From: an uncultured Sphaerochaeta sp.
GTDB taxonomy: Bacteria > Spirochaetota > Spirochaetia > Sphaerochaetales > Sphaerochaetaceae
NCBI RefSeq assembly: GCF_963677315.1
Contig: NZ_OY781939.1
Span: 2,728,001 to 2,792,000 of the forward strand
Direction: 5' to 3'
DNA: 64,000 nucleotides
Positions within the stretch are counted from its first letter, which is position 1, and every line of letters begins with the position of its first letter. The position numbers and the translations under genes were made by a program. The notes below the pieces were generated by a model. That model made no database searches, was not told the DNA's origin, and saw nothing but the letters and a program-made list of their open reading frames with translations. Below are positions 17,676 to 25,661 of this stretch, one piece after another.

Positions 17676-19511
17676 ATGGATTTCACTATTGATGTAGTTA
17701 ATGGGAAAAGGCCTTTTAAAAATTTCTGGAATGGTTCTGGTTTTTCTCCTGGTTCTTTGCTCCTATATGCAGACATGCAACAACAAATGGCCTATGCCGG
17801 ATCAATCCCATTTCATGGAATACAGTATATTAGGATCCATTATTTGTTGGATCTTGTTAGAATTAAGCATATTGATACAGATAAGCCTATATATCAGTGG
17901 GATGTATTAGATAAGTGTATAGATGTTCTTATTGAAAATAATCTCTTGCCTTTCTTTGAGCTAATGGGTAATCCAGAGGGTTATTTTTCTGATTTTACTG
18001 ATAATGTACAGGTAATGAAGTGGAGAGATTTTATCTTTCATTTAGGTCAGCATTTTATTGATAGGTATGGCATATCTTGTGTTGTCCAATGGTATTTTGA
18101 GACATGGAATGAACCAGATGGATCATGGTGGAAGCAGGGCGAAGAAGCTTTTTGCAACTATTATGATGCTTGCTCTGAAGGTTTGTCCATGGTACATACA
18201 GATTTGAAGTTCGGTGGTCCGGGAACTTGTATGGGCTTGTCCTCAATATTCAAATCGATTTTAGCTCATTGTGATACTGGTGTAAATTATTTTACAAAAA
18301 AGCAAGGTACCCGATTGGACTTTATTTCAATCCACGAAAAGGGAGTCCAGGCGTGTGTTGAAGACATTAATCCAAATAGCTTGAAGATCGTAGAAAAAGA
18401 ACAGTTGCTTTATAATTATGTTGTTGCTAACCACCCCAGATTCAAAGGAGTCCCTTTCATCAATAACGAGTGTGATCCTCAGGTTGGGTGGTGGGATACA
18501 CATACCTGGAGAGCAAAATCATATCATGCTGCGATAGCCGTAAAAATTATACATCAGCATATAGAAGCTTTTCATGATAGGGGAGTGAGTTACCCTTTGC
18601 TCAGTAATGATAATGGGTTTGTTGGAGGGTGGGGCCGTAGAACGATGATGGCTCGCTTTGGTCTTGAAGAGGACCAAAAGGCGCAAAATGAGTATAAGAT
18701 TAGCGCTGATGAGTTTGAAGAAGATAAAAAACGAAGAACATTTGCCATGATAAAGAAGCCAATCTTAAGTGTCATGACTATGCTCTCTCTGTTGGGTAAT
18801 GAGCGTTGTAGTATTGAATCTTCATCTAGTTTTTCTCAACCAAATATTGGGGTCATTGCTACTATGAAGCATGATCAACAGTTAGCTGTTTTGGTATACC
18901 ATTCAAATGATGAAATTATGTCATCTGGTAATGAACCTGTGAATATCAAGATACTGGGAATACCTTTTTCTGAAGGGCTCCTTACTGAATATAGAGTTGA
19001 ACAGGGATTTACAGATCCCTTTTCACTTTGGGAGTCAGAAGGATTCCCTCAATTACCTGATGTCTCATTGCTTGGAAGAATGCGTGATGAAGCAGAATTG
19101 CAGGCAATTGGTAAGGGGCAACAACTTTCGATTTCTCATGGGGAATTAGCAATTGAAACAATAATTCCAATACCATCTGTCAGGATTTTCCTTTTCACTA
19201 AACAAAATAAGGAAAAGCCTCCAATGGTTGAACAACCTATTACAAGGATTTTTCCTGGTCTTGATCTCGAGTATGAGGATGTACTAATCAAATGGCCTAG
19301 TATTGATCTGTATAGTTTACAAACTTACGAAGTGCTTTACCGTAAAGAATCGAGTAGTGACTTTAAGCGAATTAATAAGGTTGATACCCAGTGTGCTCTG
19401 TGGCTTCACACTCGAAAGAAGGGAGAAGTAGGTGAGTACCGAGTAAGGGCAGTTGATTTCTGGGGGAATTGTGGAGATACCTCAGTTTCTGCTCGAGAAT
19501 TCAATGGATAG
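17676..19511 (+). CDS. GH39-like glycoside hydrolase (second copy)
   Basis: This 611-residue protein is a paralogue of the enzyme at 12490, with WNEPD (Glu about 146) and the second acidic motif NNECDPQVGWWD (Glu about 265). It has a beta-rich C-terminal half ending in a fibronectin-III-like module (YEVLYRKESS through YRVRAVDFWGN). It lacks the roughly 40-residue N-terminal extension of the first copy. No leader peptide is seen. The two enzymes probably act on different linkages, or different ends, of the sugar imported by the ABC system between them. It is last in the operon, followed by a terminator. Confidence 0.77.
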   Translation: MDFTIDVVNGKRPFKNFWNGSGFSPGSLLLYADMQQQMAYAGSIPFHGIQYIRIHYLLDLVRIKHIDTDKPIYQWDVLDKCIDVLIENNLLPFFELMGNPEGYFSDFTDNVQVMKWRDFIFHLGQHFIDRYGISCVVQWYFETWNEPDGSWWKQGEEAFCNYYDACSEGLSMVHTDLKFGGPGTCMGLSSIFKSILAHCDTGVNYFTKKQGTRLDFISIHEKGVQACVEDINPNSLKIVEKEQLLYNYVVANHPRFKGVPFINNECDPQVGWWDTHTWRAKSYHAAIAVKIIHQHIEAFHDRGVSYPLLSNDNGFVGGWGRRTMMARFGLEEDQKAQNEYKISADEFEEDKKRRTFAMIKKPILSVMTMLSLLGNERCSIESSSSFSQPNIGVIATMKHDQQLAVLVYHSNDEIMSSGNEPVNIKILGIPFSEGLLTEYRVEQGFTDPFSLWESEGFPQLPDVSLLGRMRDEAELQAIGKGQQLSISHGELAIETIIPIPSVRIFLFTKQNKEKPPMVEQPITRIFPGLDLEYEDVLIKWPSIDLYSLQTYEVLYRKESSSDFKRINKVDTQCALWLHTRKKGEVGEYRVRAVDFWGNCGDTSVSAREFNG

Positions 19512-19563
19512 CAATATGTGAGCAGGATTATGTTTCTAACGGATTAATTAATAAGAGACAAAT

Positions 19564-19607
19564 AAAACCCAACATGCTCCCCTAAAAGGAGGCTTGTTGG
19601 GTTTATT
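19564..19607 (+). terminator. Rho-independent terminator of the GH39/ABC operon
   Basis: The stem AAACCCAACA/TGTTGGGTTT, extended inside by CTCC/GGAG, is followed by a short T-rich run. Its core matches the stem of the terminator at 1794-1840. Confidence 0.8.
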
Positions 19608-19713
19608 GCCATTAACCACGAAGGGGAAAAAGCAAAAACACATAACCGTGATTGCTTCCAAGGGTGTACTGCTGTGCTACTCTTGATACAGTATCACTAC
19701 AACGGAAGGTGTT

Positions 19714-20529
19714 ATGAAGAAATGCAAAGAGATACTGAAAGATAATGAGGTAGTGGCGTTCCTGGTTGGGACCTACGTGATTTCTTGGCTGATCTGGATG
19801 CCTTTTGTGATCTTCTCTCAGGGTTGGCTCAAAGGACTAGGAAGTTTCGGCCCAACTATCTCTGCCCTCCTGATCACCGGTATAACCAAAGGAAGAAGTG
19901 GTTTAAAAGAACTGTTAACCAAGGTTCTTATCTGGAAGGTGTCCCTTTCCTGGTACGTGTTCAGTCTTTTCAGTACGTTGGGCGCCATATTGTTATCCTT
20001 GGGCATCTACCGACTGACAGGGGGAGAAGTGGTGAACACCAACGACCCTGGACAATGGTACCTCATTCCCGTGATTTTTCTGTATGTCCTGTTCTTCAGT
20101 GTGGCTGGAGAAGAATTCGGTTGGAGGGGGTTCCTTCTTCCCCGGTTGCAAAAACAGTACAGTGCACTCTCTTCCAGCCTGATCATTGGGTTGTTCTGGG
20201 GATTTTGGCATCTCCCTCTTTTCCTCATACAAGCCGATTTTCATGCACATATTCCCTTCCTGTTATTCATCCTTCAGGATGTGGCGCTCGCGGTCATCCT
20301 GACTTGGATCTATAACAATACTCGCGGCAGTTTGCTGTTGGTTCATCTATTCCATGCTGCGAGCAATGCCACAGTTGGTCTATTGCCCATACTACCTATG
20401 AAGGCTGGAGACAGTCTTATACCACTGTATATAACCGTTGTGGTCCTGGTATTGGTAGCTCTAGCCATAGTCATCATATATGGGCCTAAAACCCTCACGA
20501 GGACAAGAGCAAAAATCACGTTTAGTTAA
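19714..20529 (+). CDS. CPBP-family intramembrane metalloprotease (CAAX/Abi type)
   Basis: This 271-residue protein has about eight membrane segments and the three signatures of the CPBP (Rce1-like) glutamic protease family: EEFGWRG, FWGFWHLPLF and HLFHAASN. In bacteria, members process peptides or act in bacteriocin immunity; the target here is unknown. The gene is read by itself, between the terminator at 19564 and the control region of the two-component system. Confidence 0.88.
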   Translation: MKKCKEILKDNEVVAFLVGTYVISWLIWMPFVIFSQGWLKGLGSFGPTISALLITGITKGRSGLKELLTKVLIWKVSLSWYVFSLFSTLGAILLSLGIYRLTGGEVVNTNDPGQWYLIPVIFLYVLFFSVAGEEFGWRGFLLPRLQKQYSALSSSLIIGLFWGFWHLPLFLIQADFHAHIPFLLFILQDVALAVILTWIYNNTRGSLLLVHLFHAASNATVGLLPILPMKAGDSLIPLYITVVVLVLVALAIVIIYGPKTLTRTRAKITFS

Positions 20530-20554
20530 ACTATCAAGGCAATCATAGTATCAA

Positions 20555-20598
20555 CATGACTTTTTCATGACCAAGACATGACTTTCTCCACTTATACC
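20555..20598 (+). promoter_or_regulatory. Triple CATGAC direct repeat and -10 element
   Basis: CATGAC occurs at 20555-20560, 20566-20571 and 20577-20582, exactly 11 bases apart, so all three face the same side of the helix. TATACC (20593-20598) is a likely -10, and no good -35 is present. This is the arrangement expected of an activator-dependent promoter; the LuxR-type response regulator encoded downstream is the obvious candidate. Confidence 0.55.
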
Positions 20599-20723
20599 GT
20601 GCTAGAGGTACGGGATATTCTTCACTTGGTCGGAAAGCCACGTGAAGGCTGAATTTATCGTAGGTTTGTCTCAGGAAATTACTGAGATTACGGGTGATCT
20701 AGAGCAGTGTTGAGGAGAATACT

Positions 20724-20876
20724 ATGATAGGATATGAAACAGCGGAGTACCATACAATCCACAGTGTTTGTAGTAAAGAAGGACTCGATACGGAATATGT
20801 TCTGTATAAAGTCAATGCTGAGGGGAAGAAGAAACGTTGGAGACTGATCCAGGCAATTTTGGCTGTACTACGTTGA
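20724..20876 (+). CDS. Small unknown protein upstream of the response regulator
   Basis: A 50-codon frame starts behind GAGGAG at 7-8 bases spacing and ends 43 bases before the response-regulator gene. The product begins MIGYETAEYH and ends with a basic stretch (EGKKKRWRLIQ) and a short hydrophobic tail. I do not recognise it. A still smaller frame with GTG start (20642-20713) ends where its ribosome site begins, which would couple the two. It may be a real small protein, a leader peptide or a gene remnant. Confidence 0.3.
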   Translation: MIGYETAEYHTIHSVCSKEGLDTEYVLYKVNAEGKKKRWRLIQAILAVLR

Positions 20877-20919
20877 GGCAGTAGGAAGGTGTGGTGGATA
20901 TCGTCAGTATGGAGAAGAC

Positions 20920-21591
20920 ATGAACAAGATTCGGGTGATGATCGCAGATGACCAGGCAATAGTTGCACAAGGCTTAGGTGCTCTCTTGTCGGTGGAAGAC
21001 GATATGGAAGTGGTGAAGATTGTCGATAATGGGCAAAAGGTTCTGGAAGAACTGGAAAAGCAGCCTGTCGATGTGATTCTCATGGATATCAGGATGCCTG
21101 TCATGAACGGGGTGGAATGCACTGGGCACGTATGCGATAAATATCCCAATACCAAGGTATTGATACTCACGACCTTTGATGATGACGATTATATCAGCAA
21201 GGCCATTGGCAATGGTGCCTCTGGCTATATGCTGAAAGACCTTACGGCAGAAAAACTCACGGCTGCAGTACGGAACGTCCATATTGGTAATTCTGTGCTG
21301 GACCATCTCATCACCAAGAAGATTGTAGGAAATACGGGTGTAATACGAGAAAAACGCAAAAGTATACGAACTGAAAATGGTGAAGTCTTAACCACAAGGG
21401 AGATGGATATTCTAAAGCTTGTTGCACGTGGTTTGAACAATACGGAGATAGCAGATGCATTGTGTTTATCCTTGGGGACAGTCAAGAACTACATAACCGC
21501 ACTCTATGATAAGCTTGGAATAAAGGGGCGACCCAAACTGATGTCGTTTGCTATAGACAATGGACTTATGGGGGACGGAGGGAGTACCTGA
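20920..21591 (+). CDS. LuxR/NarL-family response regulator
   Basis: This 223-residue regulator has a receiver domain with acidic pair Asp10-Asp11, phospho-acceptor Asp56 (LMDIRMP) and conserved Lys near 107 (GYMLKDL). A C-terminal LuxR helix-turn-helix follows (TTREMDILKLVARGLNNTEIADALCLSLGTVKNY). Its stop overlaps the kinase start by one base (TGATG). The kinase encoded next is its cognate donor. The triple CATGAC array 320 bases upstream is its likely own binding site. Confidence 0.92.
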   Translation: MNKIRVMIADDQAIVAQGLGALLSVEDDMEVVKIVDNGQKVLEELEKQPVDVILMDIRMPVMNGVECTGHVCDKYPNTKVLILTTFDDDDYISKAIGNGASGYMLKDLTAEKLTAAVRNVHIGNSVLDHLITKKIVGNTGVIREKRKSIRTENGEVLTTREMDILKLVARGLNNTEIADALCLSLGTVKNYITALYDKLGIKGRPKLMSFAIDNGLMGDGGST

Positions 21592-22955
21592 TGATTTTTT
21601 GGCATATTCTCCCCGCATTTCTGCTTATTCTCACGCTTCAAGTCATACTTCAGTACAGGTTGATACCTGAATGTCTTGGAAATAGGGAGCTTTCAAAAAA
21701 TGCCAAGATTTTCTGGGTTGTTATTTTGCTCCTCAGTCTCCCTGGGATAATTGCCTACCTTCTTGCATTCCAGAAGAGAGCGAGAGCCGAAACAACCCAT
21801 GACCTGAGACCACAATTGAACCGAAACATTGAAGAGAGTATATTCCTCGGGCTTCTCCTGGCATTTTTGTTGTATGTTATTGCCATCGTACGGGTAAACC
21901 CTGGGAATCTTCCGATAGCGAGTATCTTGACGGCATGTCTTGTCATCATGATGGGTATACATTATTTGCCTCATGAGAGGTTCCATGTGCTGCGAGGCGT
22001 TCTGCCTTATATTCTTGCCATCCTCATCATAGGACAAGACTATCTCTCTGTTTCTGAGGACTACGGGTTCGTTGTGCTTCTCACCGTGGCATTAGTGATC
22101 ATTGAATACAGTCTTAGGTATAATAGCATCTATTTCTGGGTGCCCCTTATCCTGTATCAGGCGGTAGCTCTTTTCAAGTTCAAGGCAGCCCAAGGATACT
22201 TGGATGGAGATTTTATAGCTGGTTATATTTTGAGCAACACCGTGACGTACTGTTTTGTAACGGCAACGTTTTATTTTGCCAAGAGGCAGCTCATCCAGAA
22301 TAATCAACTCCATTATCTCATGAAGGAACTCAAAGGCAAGACTCTACAACTTGAGGAAGCGGGTATATTGAAGGAGCGTAGCCGCATCGCCAGGGAGATC
22401 CATGACACACTTGGACACTCCCTAACCGGTGCAATAATACAGCTGGAGGTTGCCAGAAAACTCATCGATAAGAATTCTGACAAGGCACTGGAAGCGATTA
22501 TCCGGAGTCAAGAGATTACAAGATCTGGGTTCAATGATGTGAAAAGGGCTATAAAAGCACTGAACCCATTGGGCATTGAAGAGCTGTCACTCTCTGAATG
22601 TTTACACCAGTTGATACAAGAAGCTCGAGACAGCTACAACTTTTATATTGAAGGTGATATAGACCTTCCTGAAGACCTCTCTGACGATCTTAAGATACCC
22701 GTCTACAGAATTATCCAAGAGCTTATTACCAATAGCATACGGCATGGAGAGGCTAGCAGCATGGAACTCACCATGGAATGCCATGATAATACCCTTAGGA
22801 TACAGAGCCATGACAACGGTAAAGGATGTGCCAAGCTACAGGAAGGTAATGGGCTGAGAGGTATTAGAGAGAGAATTAACCAGGTTGGCGGCCAGGTGCG
22901 GTTTTCATCACAAGAAGGCAATGGCTTTACTGTTCTGATTCACATACCTCTCTAA
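21591..22955 (+). CDS. Sensor histidine kinase (NarL/DesK-type, HisKA_3)
   Basis: This 454-residue kinase has about seven N-terminal membrane segments with almost no extracellular loop, a short coiled coil (about 235-262), a HisKA_3 dimerisation helix with phospho-acceptor His271 (AREIHDTLGHSL) and a HATPase domain (LITNSIRHG; DNGKGC; GNGLRGIRERI). A membrane-buried sensor of this kind is typical of kinases responding to envelope or lipid state, or antimicrobial stress. The neighbouring CPBP protease gene fits an envelope theme, but this is inference. Confidence 0.9.
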   Translation: MIFWHILPAFLLILTLQVILQYRLIPECLGNRELSKNAKIFWVVILLLSLPGIIAYLLAFQKRARAETTHDLRPQLNRNIEESIFLGLLLAFLLYVIAIVRVNPGNLPIASILTACLVIMMGIHYLPHERFHVLRGVLPYILAILIIGQDYLSVSEDYGFVVLLTVALVIIEYSLRYNSIYFWVPLILYQAVALFKFKAAQGYLDGDFIAGYILSNTVTYCFVTATFYFAKRQLIQNNQLHYLMKELKGKTLQLEEAGILKERSRIAREIHDTLGHSLTGAIIQLEVARKLIDKNSDKALEAIIRSQEITRSGFNDVKRAIKALNPLGIEELSLSECLHQLIQEARDSYNFYIEGDIDLPEDLSDDLKIPVYRIIQELITNSIRHGEASSMELTMECHDNTLRIQSHDNGKGCAKLQEGNGLRGIRERINQVGGQVRFSSQEGNGFTVLIHIPL

Positions 22956-23032
22956 GAGTGAGTAGTAGGAGGGATGAATGCAGATATATAGGGAAGATGG
23001 TCGTGTTTTTCTTGGTGATTATGCTTCTACTA

Positions 23033-23113
23033 TACAATTATCCAATTAGAAAAAACCACTTATATGTGCATTGTATTTACAATAGACATTCTGTGTAGTA
23101 CAATTTGATTGTA
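23033..23113 (+). promoter_or_regulatory. Toxin-antitoxin promoter with repeated ATTGTA half-sites
   Basis: The promoter is TTTACA (23076-23081), 17 bases, TACAAT (23099-23104). Two dyads made of the same half-site overlap it: ATTGTA-tt-TACAAT (23070-23083) and TACAAT-ttg-ATTGTA (23099-23113). A further half-site lies at 23033-23038. This fits cooperative binding by a ribbon-helix-helix antitoxin. Confidence 0.6.
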
Positions 23114-23139
23114 TTTCTAGACGTTAGGAGGCCAATACT

Positions 23140-23418
23140 ATGGCAGGAAAAGCCGATACCAGTATGACAATCCGTATGAATCGGGAAGTTAAGGAAGAAG
23201 CGCAGATGATTTTTTCTGAGCTTGGTATGGACATGACTACCGCAATCAATGTTTTTTTACGACAGGCCATTCACCATAGTGGGTTTCCCTTTGAGGTAGT
23301 TCTACCTACCCCCAATGATGTGACTCTCTCCGCAATGAAATCAGCTGAGGAAGGAAAGGACATGCACGGCCCGTTTGATAGTGTTTCAAGCCTGATGGAT
23401 GCACTAAATAATGCTTAA
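23140..23418 (+). CDS. RelB/DinJ-family antitoxin
   Basis: This 92-residue protein has the N-terminal ribbon-helix-helix of the RelB/DinJ family (TSMTIRMNREVKEEAQMIFSELGMDMTTAINVFLRQ) and a variable C-terminal half that would wrap the toxin. A strong AGGAGG precedes the start. The stop overlaps the toxin start by 8 bases. It should neutralise the toxin and repress its own promoter. Confidence 0.92.
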   Translation: MAGKADTSMTIRMNREVKEEAQMIFSELGMDMTTAINVFLRQAIHHSGFPFEVVLPTPNDVTLSAMKSAEEGKDMHGPFDSVSSLMDALNNA

Positions 23419-23689
23419 GCCTTCATTCACTGGACAGTTCAAGAAAGACTACAGAAAGGCAGTAAAAAGAGGCTGTGACCCTAAAAAGTTGGAAGAGGTA
23501 ATTACTTTTCTCTGTAATGAACAACCACTACCATCATCATTTCATGATCATCCTCTCGTCAACTCAAAGGACTATAAGGGGATGAGAGAATGTCACGTCC
23601 AACCGGATTGGTTGCTTGTATATAAGATAGTACAAGATACACTTATCCTAAAACTGATAAGGACTGGAACACATAGTGATTTATTTTAA
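23411..23689 (+). CDS. YafQ-family mRNA interferase toxin
   Basis: This 92-residue RelE-superfamily toxin matches YafQ in length and in its key residues: a His in the DYKGMRECHVQPDWLLVYKI segment, Arg in LIRTGTH, the late His and the terminal Phe. YafQ enzymes cut mRNA in the ribosome A site. It is translated from within the antitoxin gene, typical of a type II pair. Confidence 0.92.
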   Translation: MLKPSFTGQFKKDYRKAVKRGCDPKKLEEVITFLCNEQPLPSSFHDHPLVNSKDYKGMRECHVQPDWLLVYKIVQDTLILKLIRTGTHSDLF

Positions 23690-23820
23690 TTTGGTTCATA
23701 AAGCATTGGGTCTATGTAGCAACTCTTTTCAATAACTTATGGTGTGCTTTTACTAATAATGGTAAATCTTTTTTGATTAAGATAATACAATAGCACAAGT
23801 GTGCTTATCACTGTTACCGG

Positions 23821-24396
23821 TCATTGGTTACATAGCACCTCAATCGCCAGATTTGTTATATCTTTGTCCAAACTAATACCAGCTTGCCTTTTAAGCTCGT
23901 TGATAACGATTTTCGCTGGAAGTGCTGCCCTATACGGTCTATGGGTTTGCATTGCAGAAACAACATCGGATACTGCAACGATTTTGGAGAGATCATGTAT
24001 TTCATTTCCCCTCAATTGATTCGGATATCCACTCCCATCTAGCCGTTCATGATGCTCCAAGACAATTTGCTTCACATTATCTGAGAGGGAAGCATCGATC
24101 AATATTTCATACCCTGTGTTTGGATGTCTTTTCACGAGATTATATTCTTCCTGGTTGAGATTCATCGGTTTGCTTAGAATCTCTTGAGGGGTCTCAATTT
24201 TTCCAATGTCATGGAATGTTCCACCCAGATAGAGATCGTCGATTGCACTTTCATCCAATCCCATGTGTTGCCCTAAGGTCTTTGAAAAATCAGCTACCTC
24301 CGCCTGATGTGAAATCGTGTAAGGGTCTCTCAGAGCAAATATCTTATTGACAGTTCTTATGTTTATCTCATTTTTCAATCGCACAAAAGTCTTCAT
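23821..24396 (-). CDS. Stand-alone HD-GYP domain protein
   Basis: This 191-residue protein is essentially one HD-GYP domain, the class of cyclic-di-GMP phosphodiesterases. Motifs in order are FHDIGKI, HPNTGYEIL, LEHHERLDGSGYP and SDVVSAMQTHRPYR; all metal ligands appear present. No sensor or receiver domain is attached, and the start has only a weak GAG site, so it could be a shortened copy of a larger protein. It is transcribed alone, next to an IS-end relic (24436-24525). Confidence 0.85.
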   Translation of the reverse strand: MKTFVRLKNEINIRTVNKIFALRDPYTISHQAEVADFSKTLGQHMGLDESAIDDLYLGGTFHDIGKIETPQEILSKPMNLNQEEYNLVKRHPNTGYEILIDASLSDNVKQIVLEHHERLDGSGYPNQLRGNEIHDLSKIVAVSDVVSAMQTHRPYRAALPAKIVINELKRQAGISLDKDITNLAIEVLCNQ

Positions 24397-24435
24397 CTGC
24401 TCATGCTAAACTTTGTGTAGGTATGTGAACAGTAA

Positions 24436-24525
24436 AACAGTAAGACGATGTAGGTGTCGATTGTGGCAAACCACAACGAAGGTAGTCGAGGAGAACGTGT
24501 CACTAATACGTATACCCAGATCAAC
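24436..24525 (+). repeat. Dispersed repeat copy A (IS3 right-end relic)
   Basis: This stretch matches the right end of the IS3-type element at 58940-59005. It includes the last codons of the transposase gene (AAGACGATGTAGGTG here, AAGACGATATAGGTG there), AAACCACAACG and AGTCGAGGAGAA. After AACGTGTC it diverges. It is therefore a decayed solo IS end. Confidence 0.65.
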
Positions 24526-24546
24526 CTTCTAGGTTCGGTTGTAAGT

Positions 24547-25407
24547 TCAAGAAGTAGGCTTGAAACATTTGATCATCTCATATTGGTCGATGTAACGATC
24601 CCACCCGTTCTCTTCCAAAAAAGTGATGAATGTTGATGATTCGTCAATATTGATGAATTTGACGCTATCGGCCATTGTACAGGTTCTTACAAGAGACATG
24701 AGTTCACTGTAGATTGAAGGCGATCCCCCTAGGGCTGACATTTGTAGGATATGTCCCGTTTGGGGATTTAGCACAAAGTATCCGACCGGTTTCCCCCCAT
24801 GGCTCAACACACGCGTTATGAGATGTTCAAAGATACTGAGTACGGACGCATTGGTGTTCTGCCACGAAGGGATGTACGGCAAAGAAAGAGATTTGGAAAC
24901 CTCTCTATATTCATCCATTTCAGGAGTCTTGATCGTATAGGAGAAGGATTCCATCAATGGAATGTCTTTCAACGATTTCTTATAACATCGAAGATTCCGG
25001 GAAATGGAGAAGCCCCGAGATTCATAAAGCTTTCGTGCATTTACATTATCTTGGATGACCTCAAGGATAAAATCGTAAGCACCTCGAGATTTTGCATCGG
25101 GCAACACCGTATCCAGAAGAAGCCCACCAATGCCGCGTCCACGCCATTCAGGAATTATTGCAGTCCCACCGTCATAATAATACAGAGCCCCTTCATCGTT
25201 TCTGACTCCGCAGAAGAGAAACCCAACAAGTTCACCATTGTCCGCAAAGGCTCCGAATGAGGCGTCATAGTCAATTCCCCTTTGCCTGTTCTCCACTGCC
25301 ATCTCCTCCAATGTCTCCTTCACCGGTATTTGATAGTCGCTGAAGGCACGCAGAAAAGCGGCATGTATATCAGAATGAGAAACTTGAGAAAGTCTGGCAA
25401 TTTTCAT
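24547..25407 (-). CDS. Tandem-GNAT N-acetyltransferase
   Basis: This 286-residue protein has an N-terminal GNAT domain with the acetyl-CoA loop (IIPEWRGRGIGGLLLDT) and the usual C-terminal NVNARKLYESRGF motif. A degenerate second GNAT domain follows (FLEENGWDRY near the end). The longer frame reaching 25695 is rejected: its first 96 residues run through an IS relic and look non-coding. The ATG at 25407 has no ribosome site but lies 7 bases after an extended -10, TGCTATACT, so a leaderless mRNA is likely. IS relics flank the gene on both sides. Confidence 0.8.
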   Translation of the reverse strand: MKIARLSQVSHSDIHAAFLRAFSDYQIPVKETLEEMAVENRQRGIDYDASFGAFADNGELVGFLFCGVRNDEGALYYYDGGTAIIPEWRGRGIGGLLLDTVLPDAKSRGAYDFILEVIQDNVNARKLYESRGFSISRNLRCYKKSLKDIPLMESFSYTIKTPEMDEYREVSKSLSLPYIPSWQNTNASVLSIFEHLITRVLSHGGKPVGYFVLNPQTGHILQMSALGGSPSIYSELMSLVRTCTMADSVKFINIDESSTFITFLEENGWDRYIDQYEMIKCFKPTS

Positions 25408-25423
25408 AATGCAGAGTATAGCA
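25407..25423 (-). promoter_or_regulatory. Extended -10 promoter giving a leaderless GNAT mRNA
   Basis: TATACT (25420-25415) with TGC directly before it forms an extended -10; the -35 is poor. Seven bases separate it from the ATG, so transcription should start at the A of the start codon. Confidence 0.5.
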
Positions 25424-25598
25424 AGAAAAGAGACACCGAGCAGTAATATTACGTGTCCATTATTAGAAGAAGAGGTGAAAAATAAAGAGAATGCCATGGG
25501 AATCGTAATATTCTTGGTTTTACCACAAATCAAAAAACACACAGAGACACCATGGGACGAGGACAGCTTGCACTGGGAGTACACTGCAAGGGAAGTAT

Positions 25599-25656
25599 TG
25601 ATGTTGGTGATAATGGTGGCAGTCGAGGAGAAAGTATCTCCAAAGCGTACCCAGAC
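25599..25656 (+). repeat. Dispersed repeat copy B (IS3 right-end relic)
   Basis: It shares GGTGGCAGTCGAGGAGAAAG and TCTCCAAAGCG with the IS3 right end at 58979-59012, then runs into CGTACCCAGA, which resembles the tail of copy A. It ends 6 bases before the 3' end of the sigma54 activator gene. Confidence 0.65.
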
Positions 25657-25661
25657 TAAAC

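Larger units (their letters stand above)
20530..20919. other. Long leader between CPBP gene and two-component system
   Basis: These 390 bases contain a triple CATGAC repeat with a -10-like TATACC (20555-20598) and two possible tiny coding frames (20642-20713 and 20724-20876). The second has a good ribosome site. The region is too long for a plain promoter. Confidence 0.5.

Noticed and set aside
19785..20315. 176-codon frame inside the CPBP gene
   Set aside because: It is an out-of-frame shadow of a gene with clear family motifs.
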